Shown: piece by piece, positions 1-12,929 of the stretch
Position numbering within the stretch: position 1 is the first letter of the stretch
Layout: each line of letters opens with the position of its first letter
Assembly (NCBI RefSeq): GCF_031753505.1
Contig: NC_089687.1
Span: 36,851,001-36,915,000, forward strand
Source: Anomalospiza imberbis
Lineage: Eukaryota; Chordata; Aves; Passeriformes; Viduidae
Length of the DNA stretch: 64,000 nucleotides
Direction of reading: 5' to 3'
Program-made: the position numbers and the translations under genes
Notes under the pieces: generated by a model
The model's input: only the letters and a program-made list of their open reading frames with translations
What the model was told of the DNA's origin: nothing
Database searches by the model: none

Positions 1-97
1 AGAGGTACCGGACTCACAGAGCGGAGCTGCAATGGGGATGGAGGAATGTGAGGCTGCGGACGTGACCAGGGTCAGCGAACGCGCGAGCGAGCTCCCC
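1..97 (-). other. AGAP1: AGAP1 3' UTR, proximal part
   Basis: Sequence immediately after the AGAP1 stop codon in transcript direction. It is GC-rich near the stop and contains CG dinucleotides. No polyadenylation signal is seen, so the 3' UTR continues past the left edge. Confidence 0.8.
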
Positions 98-301
98 TCA
101 GATGATGGTGGGCATCCTCCCGCCGCTGTTGTTGCGGTTGTTGTTCTTCCTGGACAGGTTTGGGGTGGCCATGAGGGCGAAGCGCTCGTCGGGGCAGCCG
201 TACTGCAGCAGCACGTCGATGCACTCCTGGCTGGAGGCCTGGCGGGCGTAGGCCAGCGCCGTGTTCCCGTGGGCGTCGCGCGCCATCACGTCCACGCCGT
301 A
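98..301 (-). CDS. AGAP1: AGAP1 terminal coding exon: second ankyrin repeat and C-terminus
   Basis: This exon encodes 67 residues plus a TGA stop at 98-100. It starts with YGVDVMARDAHGNTALAYAR, an ankyrin helix-turn-helix with the typical D-x-x-G-x-T-x-L pattern. The QECIDVLLQYG helix follows, then a basic and Asn-rich tail ending in PTII. The acceptor is a CTGCAG/TAC junction at 302-303. The exon starts in phase 0, matching the TGG end of the exon at 732-987. The final Thr-Ile-Ile fits a class I PDZ ligand (S/T-x-hydrophobic); that is inference from motif only. The homopolymeric Asn stretch (NNNRNN) is known in AGAP1 as I recall it. Confidence 0.95.
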   Translation of the reverse strand, partial: YGVDVMARDAHGNTALAYARQASSQECIDVLLQYGCPDERFALMATPNLSRKNNNRNNSGGRMPTII

Positions 302-731
302 CTGCAGGCAACAAGAGGGGAGCTGTTGGGAGCTGTGGTGTGAAAATTTCGGGAGGGGATTTGGGGATTTTGGACGTAAGGGAGGATGAGGCAGCAGCCT
401 GACACCACGAGCACGGCAGCACCGAGTCACGTACGGTAAAAATGTTTCTCGAGGGAGGGAGTCTCACGCGTGGGACAAAATCTGCCCCAGCAGATTCCAA
501 GCTAAAGGAATCTCTCCTTCCTCGTTTCCCATGCTCTCCTTCGCTTTCCAACAAGCAGCACGGAGGCAGAAACGTGCTTTCCCACCGCGCTTTGAACGCG
601 CGCAGTGAGGAGCACCCACCCTGGGGCCACGGTCCCTGTGGAGCCCCCCAGGAGCAGCTCTGGCCCGTCCTGCCAAGGGAAGGGACACGGCCCAGCCCCG
701 GCCCAGCCGTGCCCCGGCAGCGAGTCCTTAC
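302..731 (-). other. AGAP1: AGAP1 last intron (430 bp)
   Basis: Short, GC-rich intron bounded on the minus strand by a GTAAGG donor (726-731) and a CTGCAG acceptor (302-307). The reading frame of the upstream exon stays open across much of it by chance, giving a long spurious ORF. I see no repeat or RNA gene in it. Confidence 0.9.
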
Positions 732-987
732 CCAGATGAGGAGCTGCACCAGCACCACGTTCCCCTTGCGGCAGGCCAGGTGCAGGGCGGTGCGCCCGTC
801 CCCGTCCCCGCAGGTCTCGTTCACCTCCTCCCGCGTGCCGTGGGCCAGCAGCAGGATCACGGTCCGCAAGTCCTCCTCGGCCGTGGCCCTCAGGAGATGC
901 TGGCCCAGAGAGAGCTCCAGGCACTGCAGTGGGGCGAGGAAGAGCTTCTGCTCGTACTTGGCGCGTATCCAGAGCTCTTTCTCTTCC
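732..987 (-). CDS. AGAP1: AGAP1 coding exon: post-ArfGAP helix and first ankyrin repeat
   Basis: A 256-base exon that begins with one base completing a split Arg codon, then encodes EEKELWIRAKYEQKLFLAPL, the conserved helix linking the ArfGAP domain to the ankyrin repeats. A first ankyrin repeat follows (GDGDGRTALHLACRKGNVVL) ending in QLLIW. The acceptor is CCCTAG at 988-993 and the donor GTAAGG at 726-731. Phases match both neighbours. This segment is strongly conserved among AGAP proteins, which makes the exon call secure. It is separated from the upstream exon by an intron of nearly 30 kb. Confidence 0.95.
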
Positions 988-993
988 CTAGGG

Positions 994-3900
994 AAGCCAG
1001 AGGGGACAGGTCATTCTCACCTGGTGTCGCAGCCAACAGTGCTCAACCAACAAGGAGGTCATTTCCCCGTTCAAATTTATGTCAAGGAAGCCCTCACAGC
1101 AACAGTTCACCCAAACCTTAGGAGCAGTTCACCCAAACCTTGTATTTTTAGCAGTATTTGTGACGTCCACCTTTTACTGTTCCACTGCTCGAGGTCCTCC
1201 TTGATGGATGCTGTGCCCACGGGGCTGTAGGATCACAACAGCCAGAGGTCTTAAAAAGCCCATGGCCAGCAAGAGGTCAGGGCAAGAGCCCTTGCTGTCA
1301 CAAAGACCAAAGACACAACAAGCAGCCAGGTTCCACTTCAAGGCTGGAAAACACACTGCAAAAAAATGCACCCAATTTCTGTATCCCAGACCAGAAGTAA
1401 CCAAACGGGGTCTTTGTCCCCCTCCAAGCTGAGTAATGTTCCCAAGGGCATAAGGATGATTCCTCTGCTTTTCCCCAAATTCAAACCATTGCTTTGAAGC
1501 ACCTTTTCCTCCTGATATATCAAAGAACCATCAGAAGCTTTTTGGTGCTATCAGGTTACAGCAGAACAAGGACTACAAACAAGGCCCTCCACTCGCCATT
1601 TCAAAAATTACCATACAATTACATGATCTGAGAGCAGCAGCCCTAGACAAAGTCCCATTTAGAGGTCCCTCAGGTAATCTGCTCAGCCTGTGAAAACCAC
1701 AAACATCACCTGAGCCAGGCAACTGGGTCCTGGTGACAGATTCTCTCCGCTGGAGTACAAAAGGCCAAGCTCTGTTTACGCCTTTCAGCCGTGTTTACAC
1801 TGCTCCCAGTAATCTAGTGTCAGGTTAGCCCTAATCTGTTTTTAAATACTTATGTAAACATCTCCTTCCACCAGCAAATCTGGATTAGTTTTGCATCATT
1901 TCCTGGGACATGTGGAGTGACCTTGCTGTGACCTGCCTGGATGCTTTCAGGCACAGATTCCCAAAGCAGGCACAGCTCCCCTGCCCCGGCCACAGTTTGC
2001 CCCAGAAACAGGGCCAGGGCTTTTCTTCAGAGCAAAAGTGCAAACAGAAAATTAACACAGAGAGTGCTTCTTTTACCTCAAGCCTCTGAATGACTCCTGC
2101 AAGCTAAAAGACACACCAAAAAAAAACCCCCACAACCCATTTGGGCAGTTGCAAATTAACCTTTGATGGCAGGATCTGATAAATGGAGTATCGCTGCAGG
2201 TATTCCAGATGGAGAGGAGGAAGAAAAGGAGTTGTGTTATCAGAATCTTTAATTCATGGTTTTTCTAATTATATTTTTTTAAGGTAAAAAGCCAAACTAG
2301 AACCAGTGCCACAAAAGGGATAAAGTAACTAGCAATTATCTACAATAAAATGGGCATTCTTGCAACAGCTCTACTGCCAGTATCCAGCTAGATTATCTTC
2401 AAGGATGTTAGCAAAGATCTCAGATGATTTTTAAACACACACAGAGGTATTGCGAGTATAACCAATGTTTAAAACATGCCAGACTGGAAAATGAGGTGAT
2501 TCAACCTGTGCTGTTCACCCACAGTAACACGCACCAGGGCTCTGGGAATTTCTTTTTCATATGTCCATACATCCTAAAGACAAAATATTCCTCAGACGTG
2601 TAAGTAATATTTTTTTTAGCTTAGTCAAGGGTCTGCAAATTAATCTCCCTCTCCCCCACACCAACTTTGAAGTGAGAGAAGCTTTTGACTCCTATCGGAG
2701 CACGGGTCGCTGTGATTGCCATGGCTCAAGAAAAAGTCCCTTTCTATTGAGAAAAAAAGCTGTTTGACACAAGTCTCCCACTTCCAGTCACCATTCAGCC
2801 TAAACTGTAATAGTGATGCTAAATGGAGAAAATAACTGCTTAGTTCAGGCAGAAGCTCTCAAAGCTTGAGGCTGCTGGTTCACAAATCTATCAGCACGAA
2901 TTTCACATTTGCTGTGCGTCACGTGGGCAACCCTGATGCTCCTGGAAGGATGCAAGAAAGAGAGATAGGGATGCTCCAGTCCTGCTCAGTTTTGTCCTAC
3001 TGCCTCAAAAGGCTGGGGAAAGAACAGGAAAGTCTTTAGAAGCCAATGTCACAGGAAGGGGAATGTGCTGCCACCTGCCTCAGTGCTGGGCACCAAGTGA
3101 ATTCACTCAGTAAGGTGCAGTTCCACCTTTGCAGTCACATCAAAGGTTGTGGTGGAAATAATCAAAATAAAGGTGCTTCAGAGGCCTCAGACATTTGGGG
3201 CGGCACGTCGCTGCCATCAGTATGGAGTGAGATTCAGGTCTTTTTCAACAGTACAAACTGGGCACGAGGAAGACTTGGATGTTAGGGTCGAAAAGAAAAC
3301 CTCACCAGAGGTAGGAGGAAAAGCACGCTGGACTACACCTCATGGACAGCCACAACACACGGGAACTGCTTTCCAGTGAGTATCTAGAAAGCCAATGTCC
3401 ACAAACATCCTGCCTCCATCTCTGGCACAAACCATTTAATTTGGATGGGAAGTCCTGAGGACTTTCCTGGGAGACAGCTGCAGCTCCGCCACTCGCATGC
3501 ATCTCAGAAACCCTGACAACAAGACATAAATACTGCAATTGTTGCTCTGATGCCCCAGTTTCACTTCTGGGATCCACAGCTTGTCTTGGTTGAGGTTTCA
3601 TCTCCCCCAAGGAAGGCCAGTCCAAGAGCAGAGTTGTCAGCAGTAGATCACTTAACCTCATTGCAGTTCCCCGGAGGACCACTGCTCACATCCCCTGTTA
3701 GTTAATGAGCTAAAAAATGAATTATTGGAGCGGTCAGCAATAAGCAGGAAGAGGAGGCACAGTGTTTCATTTCAGCCAGCACTGACATACCTTTAAATAA
3801 ATCAACTGAATAAGAGCACAAGGAAGTGTGAGGGAGAGCAACTCATCAGGAGAAAGACACTGAACCAGTCCCTAAAATGAAGGCTAGTAAATATTTCCCT

Positions 3901-6185
3901 CTTTTCCTCCCTTAATTGCAATCCTGGCAATTCTAAATGAACCTCTCCATACCGGACACTTCCAGCTGTAGATGCCAAAGCCAAACCAAGACTCTTTTCA
4001 GTGAACTTTCAGCAGTGGACTCCTTGTCTCTGGAGCAAATCAAAGCTGGAGTGCTGTAGAAGAAACATCTTCATGTGCTCTGATGGCCCCAATGACACCA
4101 AACACTGGAGAAGGTCTGAGCTGCCTCTTCCTCATATGCAGCAAAACAAATAAATTATAAGCTCCTAGATAAACTTCGAGAAATGAACAACAGAGCCCTA
4201 AAGTCAGATGTTCTTTGAGCCTTTTCTCTCTAAATATGTGCATTCAAACCTTGATCTGTATCTGCTGGTACAGACTCCAAACCTCACCGTTTTTGCCCCT
4301 CACACAAGGGGAAAATACAGCAGACGATCACTGCAAAACACTCTACAGAACCAGGAATGAGTCACCAATCTTGTCCAGAAAGTGCCACCAAGCTCTCTGA
4401 TCCTGCAGAGAGCTCCTCCATCACTTGTGAACTCCAACAACACAGTGGTGTGAATAATGAAATCCCTGCTGCAGCAGCAACACTGTACATAGGTAAAAGG
4501 TTATTAGAAACAGATGAAAATTTCAGTTCTCCGTTTATTTTGATCTAATTAGGTGCTTGCTTCTCAAGATAATGTCCAATTATTTAAATTACTCTGCCAG
4601 CCACATCACATCATTATTATGTGGAAACATAAATACTGGGCACTGGAGGGGGGGAGGGTGAGCAGGGAGCGTCAGAGAAGAGAAGAAGCAGATTTGCTTC
4701 CAGCACAGCCTCGCTCCAGGAGCTGCACTGTGTTCCCCAGCCGTGGGCTTGCACTGGAGATGCTCCTTGAGGAGCCCACATCCCACACAGCTCAGCCCCA
4801 TCATGTGGTGCACTGGGTTTTCCACCCTACAAATCCCATCAGAAGCCTCATCTTGCTGGGATCCACTCTCCATCCTACCTCCTCCTCGCTCCCATTCACC
4901 TCTGCCTTCACCTCCATTTGTCCCTCACAGATATTTGGTGGAGTGACATCAGCAGGCAAACACGAAGAGGATGTGCAGGGTGGGAAAAGAAGTCGTGTTC
5001 ATGCAGTGACCCAGAACTGCCTGAGTAGGCAACAGCACGTGGCTGGAGAGCCTGGGAACTTGCCATCAGAATTCCACAGCTCCAGAACAAGAGCAGCCTT
5101 GCTCTTCCCAAAGCATGACTAAAAGGATGACTAAAATGTCATGTCGTTATCCAGAGTTACTCACCACTTGTTAAAAAGCTGGAACAAATTCTGAAGGTTG
5201 AATTAGAAAGACAGTGGACAGCAGGTATTTACCATGGCACAGCATTGATTTCCCACCACCAGAAATAAGAGCAGGCTCCTTACAGGCACTTTGAAGTGAA
5301 GTTTTATCCTCCACACCTCTGACAACACTGAAAAGCTCCTGAATTTTTTTCATCCTTTCTTCTCTCTTGCTACAGAACTAATTCTGTAAGAGAGGAGGCC
5401 TCTCAGTGGTGTCTCCATGGTGGCTGTGCAGGTGCTGTGCCCGTGTGTTGCCATTTCTGGTTGCTCACTGAAGTACAACCCTTTAACGCCGTGGTAACCT
5501 GGCCAGCTCAGCAAGACCTCTGCCAAATTTCCTCTCCTGTTGGCCAGCTGACAAGGTTAATGTGTCTCTTCCAAGAAAATGAAGTAAATCTAACCCACTG
5601 CACCTCCCAAACTCCTGGAAGAGCCCCAGGATGTGTCATTAGCTTCGTGGTCCAGCACGCAAGGAGCACATATCACCTAATGACCGGCGCCGGGCAGCTG
5701 GATGCGCCGGGGCTTCCTGATTCAACAGCCCCCTCTGTGATAATCCCAAGAAATGGCACTGCTTTGGACAGGGCTGGTGATGCAGTGTTGGGATGGGTAA
5801 AAGGAAAACATTGAGGGTGGGGGCAGGATTGAAATGTTGGAGAAAGGTTCATGATGCTTTTAATTGCAACAGCAAAAGGGGGGAGAAGAAGAGAGGGTGA
5901 GAAGAAAGGGGCTAGCAGCAAGGAATTTCCAAAGTGCCTTCCTGCCCTGAGCAAAGCAGGAACTGGGAGGAGAGGCATGGAAGAGGAGCTGGGAACAATA
6001 TGCTGAGAAAACACAGGGGCTTCCTCTCTCTCTGCAGGAGAAGACCCCTCTGCTGCATTGCAAAGGCAGCGCTGAGCAGCTGAGCGGCTCCGCGCCTCGC
6101 ATGCCTCTCCGCCCGGCCGCGTTGCTAAGGGGGAAGGCACGAGCCCACCGGGAATATCCAGGTCCCTGGCAAACAAGAGGGCTCC
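994..6185. other. Intronic sequence with nothing recognised
   Basis: No CR1 copy, LTR, RNA gene or convincing motif cluster was seen here. The base composition is mixed, with short A-runs near 2118 and T-runs near 2273 and 2609. Confidence 0.6.
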
Positions 6186-6189
6186 AGAC

Positions 6190-6480
6190 AGCAAACAAAG
6201 ACCGATGGGTATTTATTCCTTAATTACTGAGAGCTTTGAAGAAACGGGTCCACTGTAAATCCCGCCCGCCGAGGGAACGGACCGCGATTTATGCGCGCCA
6301 GGGCAAAGAGGAAATAAATATCTCCCTGGCTCCTGATCGATATTATGAGTGTTTTGCCAACCTACAGGGTGTTTTATGAGCTGTAAGGACAGAAAGGGAT
6401 CATTAATAATTAAATAAAGTCTACCTATTAAGCTTATTACTTCTTACAAGTTAAACACCCCTGACGGACGAAGGGCAGCC
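6190..6480. promoter_or_regulatory. Candidate conserved noncoding element
   Basis: Mixed AT-rich and CpG-containing sequence unlike the flanks. It has a TTAATTACTGAG homeodomain-type site near 6221, CGCGATTTATGCGC near 6285, ATCGATATTATGAG near 6337, and TTAATAATTAAATAAAG near 6403. These are typical features of developmental enhancers in large introns. Conservation cannot be tested here, so this is a composition and motif call only. Confidence 0.35.
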
Positions 6481-6727
6481 CCATAGGAAAGCTGCGGATC
6501 AGCCAACCCCTGCCTTGCCGTGGACTCTGGTCCAAGTGAGCAGTGTGGTAACCCAGCCTGGAAATGATTTAGTTACTGTCTGATGGGCAACTTATCTGCC
6601 TGAGGACTGTGTTCAACCCACTATTCAAATTTTGGTCCAGGAGACAGACAATTCGGTGCTGCAGAATCATGCCAAATTCAGGTTACTTCTACTCTCAGTC
6701 CTTTTCAACCAAACCGAATGGCACAAA

Positions 6728-6859
6728 TCCCTGGAAGTGTTCGAGGCCAGGATCCGAGCACCTTGGGATGCTGGAAGGTGTCCCTGCCCATGGCAGGATG
6801 TTGGAATGAGGTGATCTTCAAGGTCCCTTCCAACCCACACCATTCCAGGATTCTATGAA
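6728..6859 (+). mobile_element. CR1 LINE 3' fragment
   Basis: Ends with the CR1 signature GGTCCCTTCCAACCCACACC followed by an ATTCTATG-type terminal octamer. It is 5'-truncated and noncoding. Confidence 0.85.
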
Positions 6860-7840
6860 ATAAAGGCGGTTTCCCACCAGCAGCACCTCGCACTGTCAGG
6901 GACTCATTTCCTGAAGCCCACAGCTCTGGACCTTCTCCGTCATTAACTCTCCTATTCAATTTTTCAGTTTTCCTTTCATAGCTGTGTGTTTCAGGGAAAA
7001 AAAAAAAAGCCCTGCTGTGTGTGAGGGACAGAGATCACTCATTTGTGCAGAGCTCAACGTGCTTCTCAAATTAATCATGTCTTGCCTGACACTTACCAGT
7101 ATCATCATTATTTGCGTTTGGTGGAGCTCCTCCACCTTTTTCCCTCTCTCCTGAGAGCATTCTCCTACACAGGGCTCCAAAACAGCTGCTATTTCTGCAC
7201 TTGTGGGTTACCCCTCCATGGAGTAAGCAGCAGCACTCCTTGAAGCATTAATACACCCTCAGGATTTATCGCTGCCCAACATTAAAGACCAGCCTGGCCA
7301 AGACATCAAGGTTTACTGAGTTCAGGCTTTTCAGATAAATACCCTTCAATTGTGGGCTCTGATTTATCACAGAAAATTGCAGCCAACTTCTGTTTTCATT
7401 ACACGACACTCCATCTAATAATTTTTAAGGTTTATTTGATAATATACATCACACCTGAGGTTTACTCCGTGTAAAGTTAAGCAAAAACTGTGACACACAA
7501 CAGCAGGGGATACTGTGGGTACTAAGATAAGGCTTATTAAGTTGAGAATAAAGATCCTAAGGGTGACAACTCTAAGCCCTTCAAGTTGTTGAAATCTTTT
7601 CTCAATAAAAACCCAGGTTTTTGCTTTGTTCTGTACCATTATATGAAATGGAAACAGTCCCTAGGGATTTAATAAAAACCTTGAAGAAGCCACAAGTTGT
7701 CCTTTTCCTCTAACCCCAAAAGCCCCAGAATTTTTTCAAACAGCATTGCCAGTGACATTTCAGAGGGAAAAACCCTGACAATGGTAAACCCTAAGGATTT
7801 AGAGCTCACCACTGTCCTGAGGAAACCACAAAGACAATCA

Positions 7841-8269
7841 GAGGGCTGGAGCACCTCTGCTATGAGGAAAGGCTGAGAGGATTGGGAATGTTCAGCCTGG
7901 AAAAGACAAGGCCCAGGGGAGACCTAATTTTGGCCTTTCACTTCATGAAGGGAGTCAACAACAGAAATGGGGAAAACTATTTGCAAGGTTCTGGAGTGAC
8001 AGGACAAGGGGGAATGGGTTTAAACTGACAGAGAGTAGGTTTAGATGGGATATTGGAAAGAAATTCCTCCCTGTGAGGGTGGGCAGGCCCTGGCACAGGT
8101 GCCCAGAGAAGCTGTGGCTGCCCCTGGATCCCTGGAAGTGTCCAAGGCCAGGTTGGATGAGGCTTGGAGCAACCTGGGACAGTGGAAGATGTCCCTGCCC
8201 ATGGCAGGGGTGGAACTGGATGAGCTTTAAGATCTTTTCCAACCCAAACCATTTCGTGACTGTGATTTT
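7841..8269 (+). mobile_element. CR1 LINE 3' fragment (about 430 bp)
   Basis: One of the longer CR1 copies. It runs from GGGCTGGAGCACCTCTGCTA through GAGGGTGGGCAGGCCCTGGC to CTTTTCCAACCCAAACCATT at the 3' end. It contains only the 3' untranslated part of the LINE, with no reverse transcriptase. Confidence 0.92.
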
Positions 8270-9407
8270 AAACACACGGATTGGTGAAAATAATTTAAAA
8301 AGCACTGTGAAGAGTGGAGGAAGATGAATTTCTCCCAAGGGTTCTAAGGAGAGACTTTACAAGGGTCTGGAATGCAAAATCCAGGAACAACAGCTCCCTC
8401 ACACCCACCCTCTGCTGACCAACAGGAAAGCTCCTGAGTTCAGGATCTGATTCCTTTGATATGCTGGCACATCAGTATCAAGGTAAACATCCACACAAAA
8501 TTAAACCCAAACCATATCACTGTGCTGGCTACCCGAAAAAAAAAGGCTGATAAATGAGTTATCATTGTGTGCCTCTAGACACGTAAGTGAACTGCTTCCA
8601 TTTCTTGGGTGGTCAACCTCAACTCTTGGTCACACCACAAATATTACCTAAAAAAAGCCAAAAGCTGCAACAGTTGCATAGAAATGCTAAAACCAAGGTG
8701 TATATTTGCTTCTTGCCTGTTTTCATTAATAAATATATGTATGCAGAGAATAGTAATTGGAAACACGTACCTAATGCATTTCATTACTCGTGTGTAACCA
8801 CACTTAACTTGATGTCTTAAGTGTATAAATCAAACTGCATTGTGCCAGTGCCTAAACACAGACTGGAAATTTCATTCTGCCAGTTGATACACAGTCACTC
8901 AGGTCAGAAGATTCCATTAATTTCCAATTTGTTAACACTAATTTTTTCCTAAAGCAAGGCCTTGCTTTATGCAGCAGTGTTTTAAGTGGAGCTTGAGAAA
9001 CCATTACGTATTAAAAAAATAAAAAAGGGAAGTTCCCTTCTCAAAGGTGGCGGATGGGGCGCGACACAAAAATATTGAAGGGCATAAATCTCAATAATCT
9101 GTGCCAGGTGGGAGATGGAGCGAGGTGGCTGCGTGAAGTGCCCCCGTGGCTGAGCAGTGTGGCGTGGAGCAGGGCTGTGCTCCTCCCATCACAGAGCATT
9201 AGGGATACCATAACAGGGGCTGATGTGAGCTGCTGTGGAACGGATCCCACGGCAAACGCGCCGCCAAAGAGAAATGGAGCTTTTCCTCTGCTCGCCCTGC
9301 TGGGAAGTGGAGGAGCAGCACAACTGTGAGTGCCTTAAAAATAATGAGGGAGGGGGAAAAAAGAGTAGAAAGAGATCTCAAATGAGGGTTTGCTTGAGGC
9401 TCCCATT

Positions 9408-9461
9408 ATAGAATCAGTAAGGTGAGAAAAGACCTCTAGGATCATCAAGTCCAATCAATCC
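9408..9461 (-). mobile_element. Short CR1 3' fragment
   Basis: Reverse complement of a CR1 tail: ATAGAATCAGTAAGGTGAGA leads into GACCTCTAGGATCATCAAGT. Confidence 0.65.
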
Positions 9462-10060
9462 AAAATGGAAAAAACATGTTGTGGGCTCCAGGAGAACCTG
9501 ATCTTTACTCGAGGATCAAAAACTGGAGGAGGATGGTCTAATTGCAACGCCTCACAAAGACCTTCAGAAATGTTTCTTGATCCTTTGTTAACAGTAAGTC
9601 CTACAGTTTGGTTTGCAAGGAGAAACAAAAGTCCTTTCGCGGGGCTTTAATGGCATCTTAATTCCAGGAGAAGCAGTAAGATGATGCTCTTTGGAGTATT
9701 TGGGAAAAAAGAACACCCTCCAACCATTACACTGAATTTATGTAAGACATAAAAGAGAAAATACAAGTAATAAACGTTGTATTTGAGCACAGATTCTGAA
9801 CAAAAACACATTTGGAGCAGCAAGCAAATAAAACCAACTGCTTGCTCTGCACAAGTCAGCAGTGGGAGGCAGGCAAGCTTGGAGGTGAAGGTCCAAGGGC
9901 CGGGAAGCAGCTGGATGATCCCTGTGGGCAGCATTTCTGGGATCCACATTCTGGAGATGCTGCAGGGACCCCTCTGCTGTCCAACTTTTCCCAAGTGACT
10001 TGGAGCTCTCCCTTCTGCTCCCCTCACCTTCTGATGTCTCCTCATTTGCATACCAAGTAC

Positions 10061-10267
10061 CACAGAACCCTTAAGTTTGGAAAAGACCTCCAAGATCAAG
10101 TCCAATCTTCAGCCAAACACTATGGTGCCCAAAGCACTTATTCCTGTGTCCACTCATTCCCTGAACGTTTCCAGGGATGGTGAGTCCTCCACCTCCCTGG
10201 GCAGCCCTTCCAATGCTTAACCACACTCTCAGTGAAGAAATTCCCCTAATATCCAACCTGAACCATC
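10061..10267 (-). mobile_element. CR1 LINE 3' fragment
   Basis: Antisense CR1: CACAGAACCCTTAAGTTTGG, then AAAAGACCTCCAAGATCAAG and CCAGGGATGGTGAGTCCTCC. This belongs to the older subfamily type also present at 50484 and 54555. Confidence 0.85.
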
Positions 10268-11639
10268 TCACTGATGCCAAGGACTCTACAGAAATTGTTG
10301 ATGTCATCAGACTCTTCCACCAGTCTCATTAATTAATGGCTGTTTTAATCTAGGAAAAATGATGCCTTTTTTGGCAAGGTAGAGATCCCAAATTATTCCC
10401 TCCGTTCAGCAAGTGATGGGACTTCCCTCCACCTCTGTTTTAGTGGGTTTCAGGTGTTTGATGCCCTTCTCAAACCATAAATCACAATTAGTTAAAAAAA
10501 GACCATTGGTAGACCTGCTCATGTGTCTGGAAAAGCCAAGTGGATGAAGAATTTCCTTAGAATAAAAAGGGATGAAGATTTGAGAATCCTCAGCAGTTAA
10601 CACCTAGAGAAATCCATGCGGTTCCTCCGACTAAAAACTGAAATCTCAATGATTCTTTTTATTTGTTTGTTTATTTCCAACAATGGGATGTGCAACACTG
10701 GGTTTGCCCAAATGTGTCCTAAAAAGATGAGACTAGAGATGGATGTGGCCTTCAGAAGACATAGAACTGCTCAGGTCCTGCTGAAGCTTTTCCAATGCTC
10801 CTCTGCCTATTAATCACTTGCAAAGCTTTAGGCTTTTATGATTCACAAGCCATAAGGTGGATGTTTGACAGTGGGAAACCCAGAGAAAACCTGACAGCAA
10901 AGAAAATCCGCACCGGGGACACCTGCCAAAAGTGACAGCAAGTTCCATTTGGAGAGCAACTCAGAGAGAGCTGTGCAGGGATTTAAAAGCTGAACTAAAG
11001 CCAGAATTGAGGAATTAAAGCCTCTTGCCCAAGTGTTCCTGGTGCTTAAGTGCTCTCTCTCTCTCTCCCAGTTACCTCCCTGCAAATCCCTCTTTGGGCC
11101 ACATTTGGAAATTATTTAAAAAAGATAAAATATCCCTAATCTGTTACCAATTAGAAGAAACATGTGAATATTATTTTCTAATTTGTGACTCAATCTTAAA
11201 AGTGAACTCACTGAAATAATTACACTGGCTCCTGAATATTCCTATTGTGCTCCTGAAAAAAAAAAAATCCAAAAACGAACAGTGGGTATATCCTCTACTG
11301 CCCGAGATACCCTGGGGCTGAATGTATCAATAAGAACCATCAAAGCCCTGGATGTGGACTGCCAAAACAAGTATAATTTCTGCTCCCTGGCAGCTGCAGC
11401 CCAGGGGTTGCCAAACAGACTTGTTCCCTCCTAATGGTCTTTGTGCAACCTGGGCTTGTGGCAAGTCAGGATGAGCCAAGGAGGCCCAAGCTGAGTGGCC
11501 AACACAAGGTGTCCAAGCTGTCCACTGCACAAGTGACCCCTTCCAGTTGTGGGAGCTCTGAGCCAGGATTTATGAGAGCAGCAATGGAGATTTCTTTGTA
11601 GAGCCCAGACGCGGCACGACTTGAGTGAGTAACTCCTGA

Positions 11640-12110
11640 AAATTGGTAATTTCCTGGTGGTTAGCAGGAGAAGGCCCACCAATGGGGAAGCAGGGGTTGC
11701 TAATAAATTTATAGAGCGTTATATGCCAATTAGACCCCCTCAGCCCTTCAAGAGGCAGCACCACCAATCAGGTTATCATTCCACAAATGTACTCTTTAGG
11801 GCTGAGCTCATCACAAATCAATCCTGCATTTCAAGTGCAATTTTCATTAGCGTTACCCAGGACTGCACTGGTGAAACAATGCAGGCAGGTATTCTTCTCC
11901 CCTCAGAGCACCCTTCCCTGATGCCTTGTGCTCAGCTATTTGCTCCTCCTCGTGCACAGCCACGTCTCAACTTCAAATGGTAAATAATAATTTTGAATAC
12001 CACATTAATCCTGTGCCGAACCAGATTTATTACATGCGTCACATGCAGGAGTTTCACCGTCACTCGCAAGCCAGCCGTGAACCCCGTGCTTAAATTACAT
12101 CCTTGTACCT
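11640..12110. promoter_or_regulatory. Candidate conserved noncoding elements (pair)
   Basis: Two AT-rich, repeat-free stretches. The first (about 11690-11870) has GCTAATAAATTTATAG, GCCAATTAGACC and TTTTCATTAGCG. The second (about 11975-12110) has GGTAAATAATAATTTTG, CACATTAATCC and CGTCACATGC. TAAT cores beside CpG-containing words are suggestive of enhancers, but the call rests on motif density only. Confidence 0.3.
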
Positions 12111-12512
12111 GACCATGCACCATGCAAGGCTCTGTCAATACCAGCAATCAGCAGCTCCCTCAGCTTCCCACCCTGTGACATCCACAAGTGTCATTTGGGA
12201 ATTCAGAAAAAGGAAAAAAATACACCAATAAATACTTTGTAAGGTTTAGCAGCTGCTTTAAACCTCTGGTCACAGCTTAAATCACAGCTTTTCCTCTGTG
12301 CAAGCAACACTGAATTTTGGATGCTCTTCTTTGCTTCATTTTTGCTGAACAAGGCCAGAAAAGACCTTTAGTTTTAGCTTTGTAAACTATGGCAGCATGG
12401 AGAAGCCTCCTGCTCAGGAACACAGGGCAACCTGAGTCACCAGGAACACATTTTCCTTTTCTTTTGCTTCTCAAGCCAGGTAAAGACCTTGGAGAAGCAC
12501 ACACAGAGACCT

Positions 12513-12668
12513 GTCAGAGAATATCCTGGGTTGGAAGAGACCCGCAAGGATCATCAAGTCCAACCCCCCGGCCCTGCACGGACACCCCAACAATTCCACC
12601 CTGTGCATCCCTGAGCGCAATATCCAAATGTTCCTTGAGCTCTTGCAGGCTTGGGGCCCTGACCAACC
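12513..12668 (-). mobile_element. CR1 LINE 3' fragment
   Basis: Antisense CR1 with TCCTGGGTTGGAAGAGACCC, GATCATCAAGTCCAACCCCC and the CATCCCTGAGC segment. 5'-truncated. Confidence 0.88.
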
Positions 12669-12929
12669 CAACCTGACCCAGCCTAGGTAGGGTTACAAAT
12701 GTAACATCCATGTTGGGTGGACTTAAAGAACAAGGACCTCCTAATGCAAGAATTCCCAAAGCAACCTTCCCTTCCCTGCTTCTCAGCCAGGCAAGGTCCC
12801 CTCGAGTCATGGCAGGACCAAATTTTACTTCCTAAACTGCCCCTGCCCCCACTCATTTTAAATTTTATGGAGTCTCTTCACAAAAAAACCTCAGCATAGG
12901 AAGAGCAGTGCCTGATGCCCCAAGCCTTG

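Noticed and set aside
72..869. A 265-codon minus-strand open frame joining AGAP1 sequence to unrelated residues
   Set aside because: It reads through the GTAAGG donor and the last intron by chance. Only the part at 732-869 is real exon in this frame.
442..1230. A 262-codon plus-strand open frame
   Set aside because: It is antisense to an AGAP1 exon and GC-rich intron, with no domain and no splice support.
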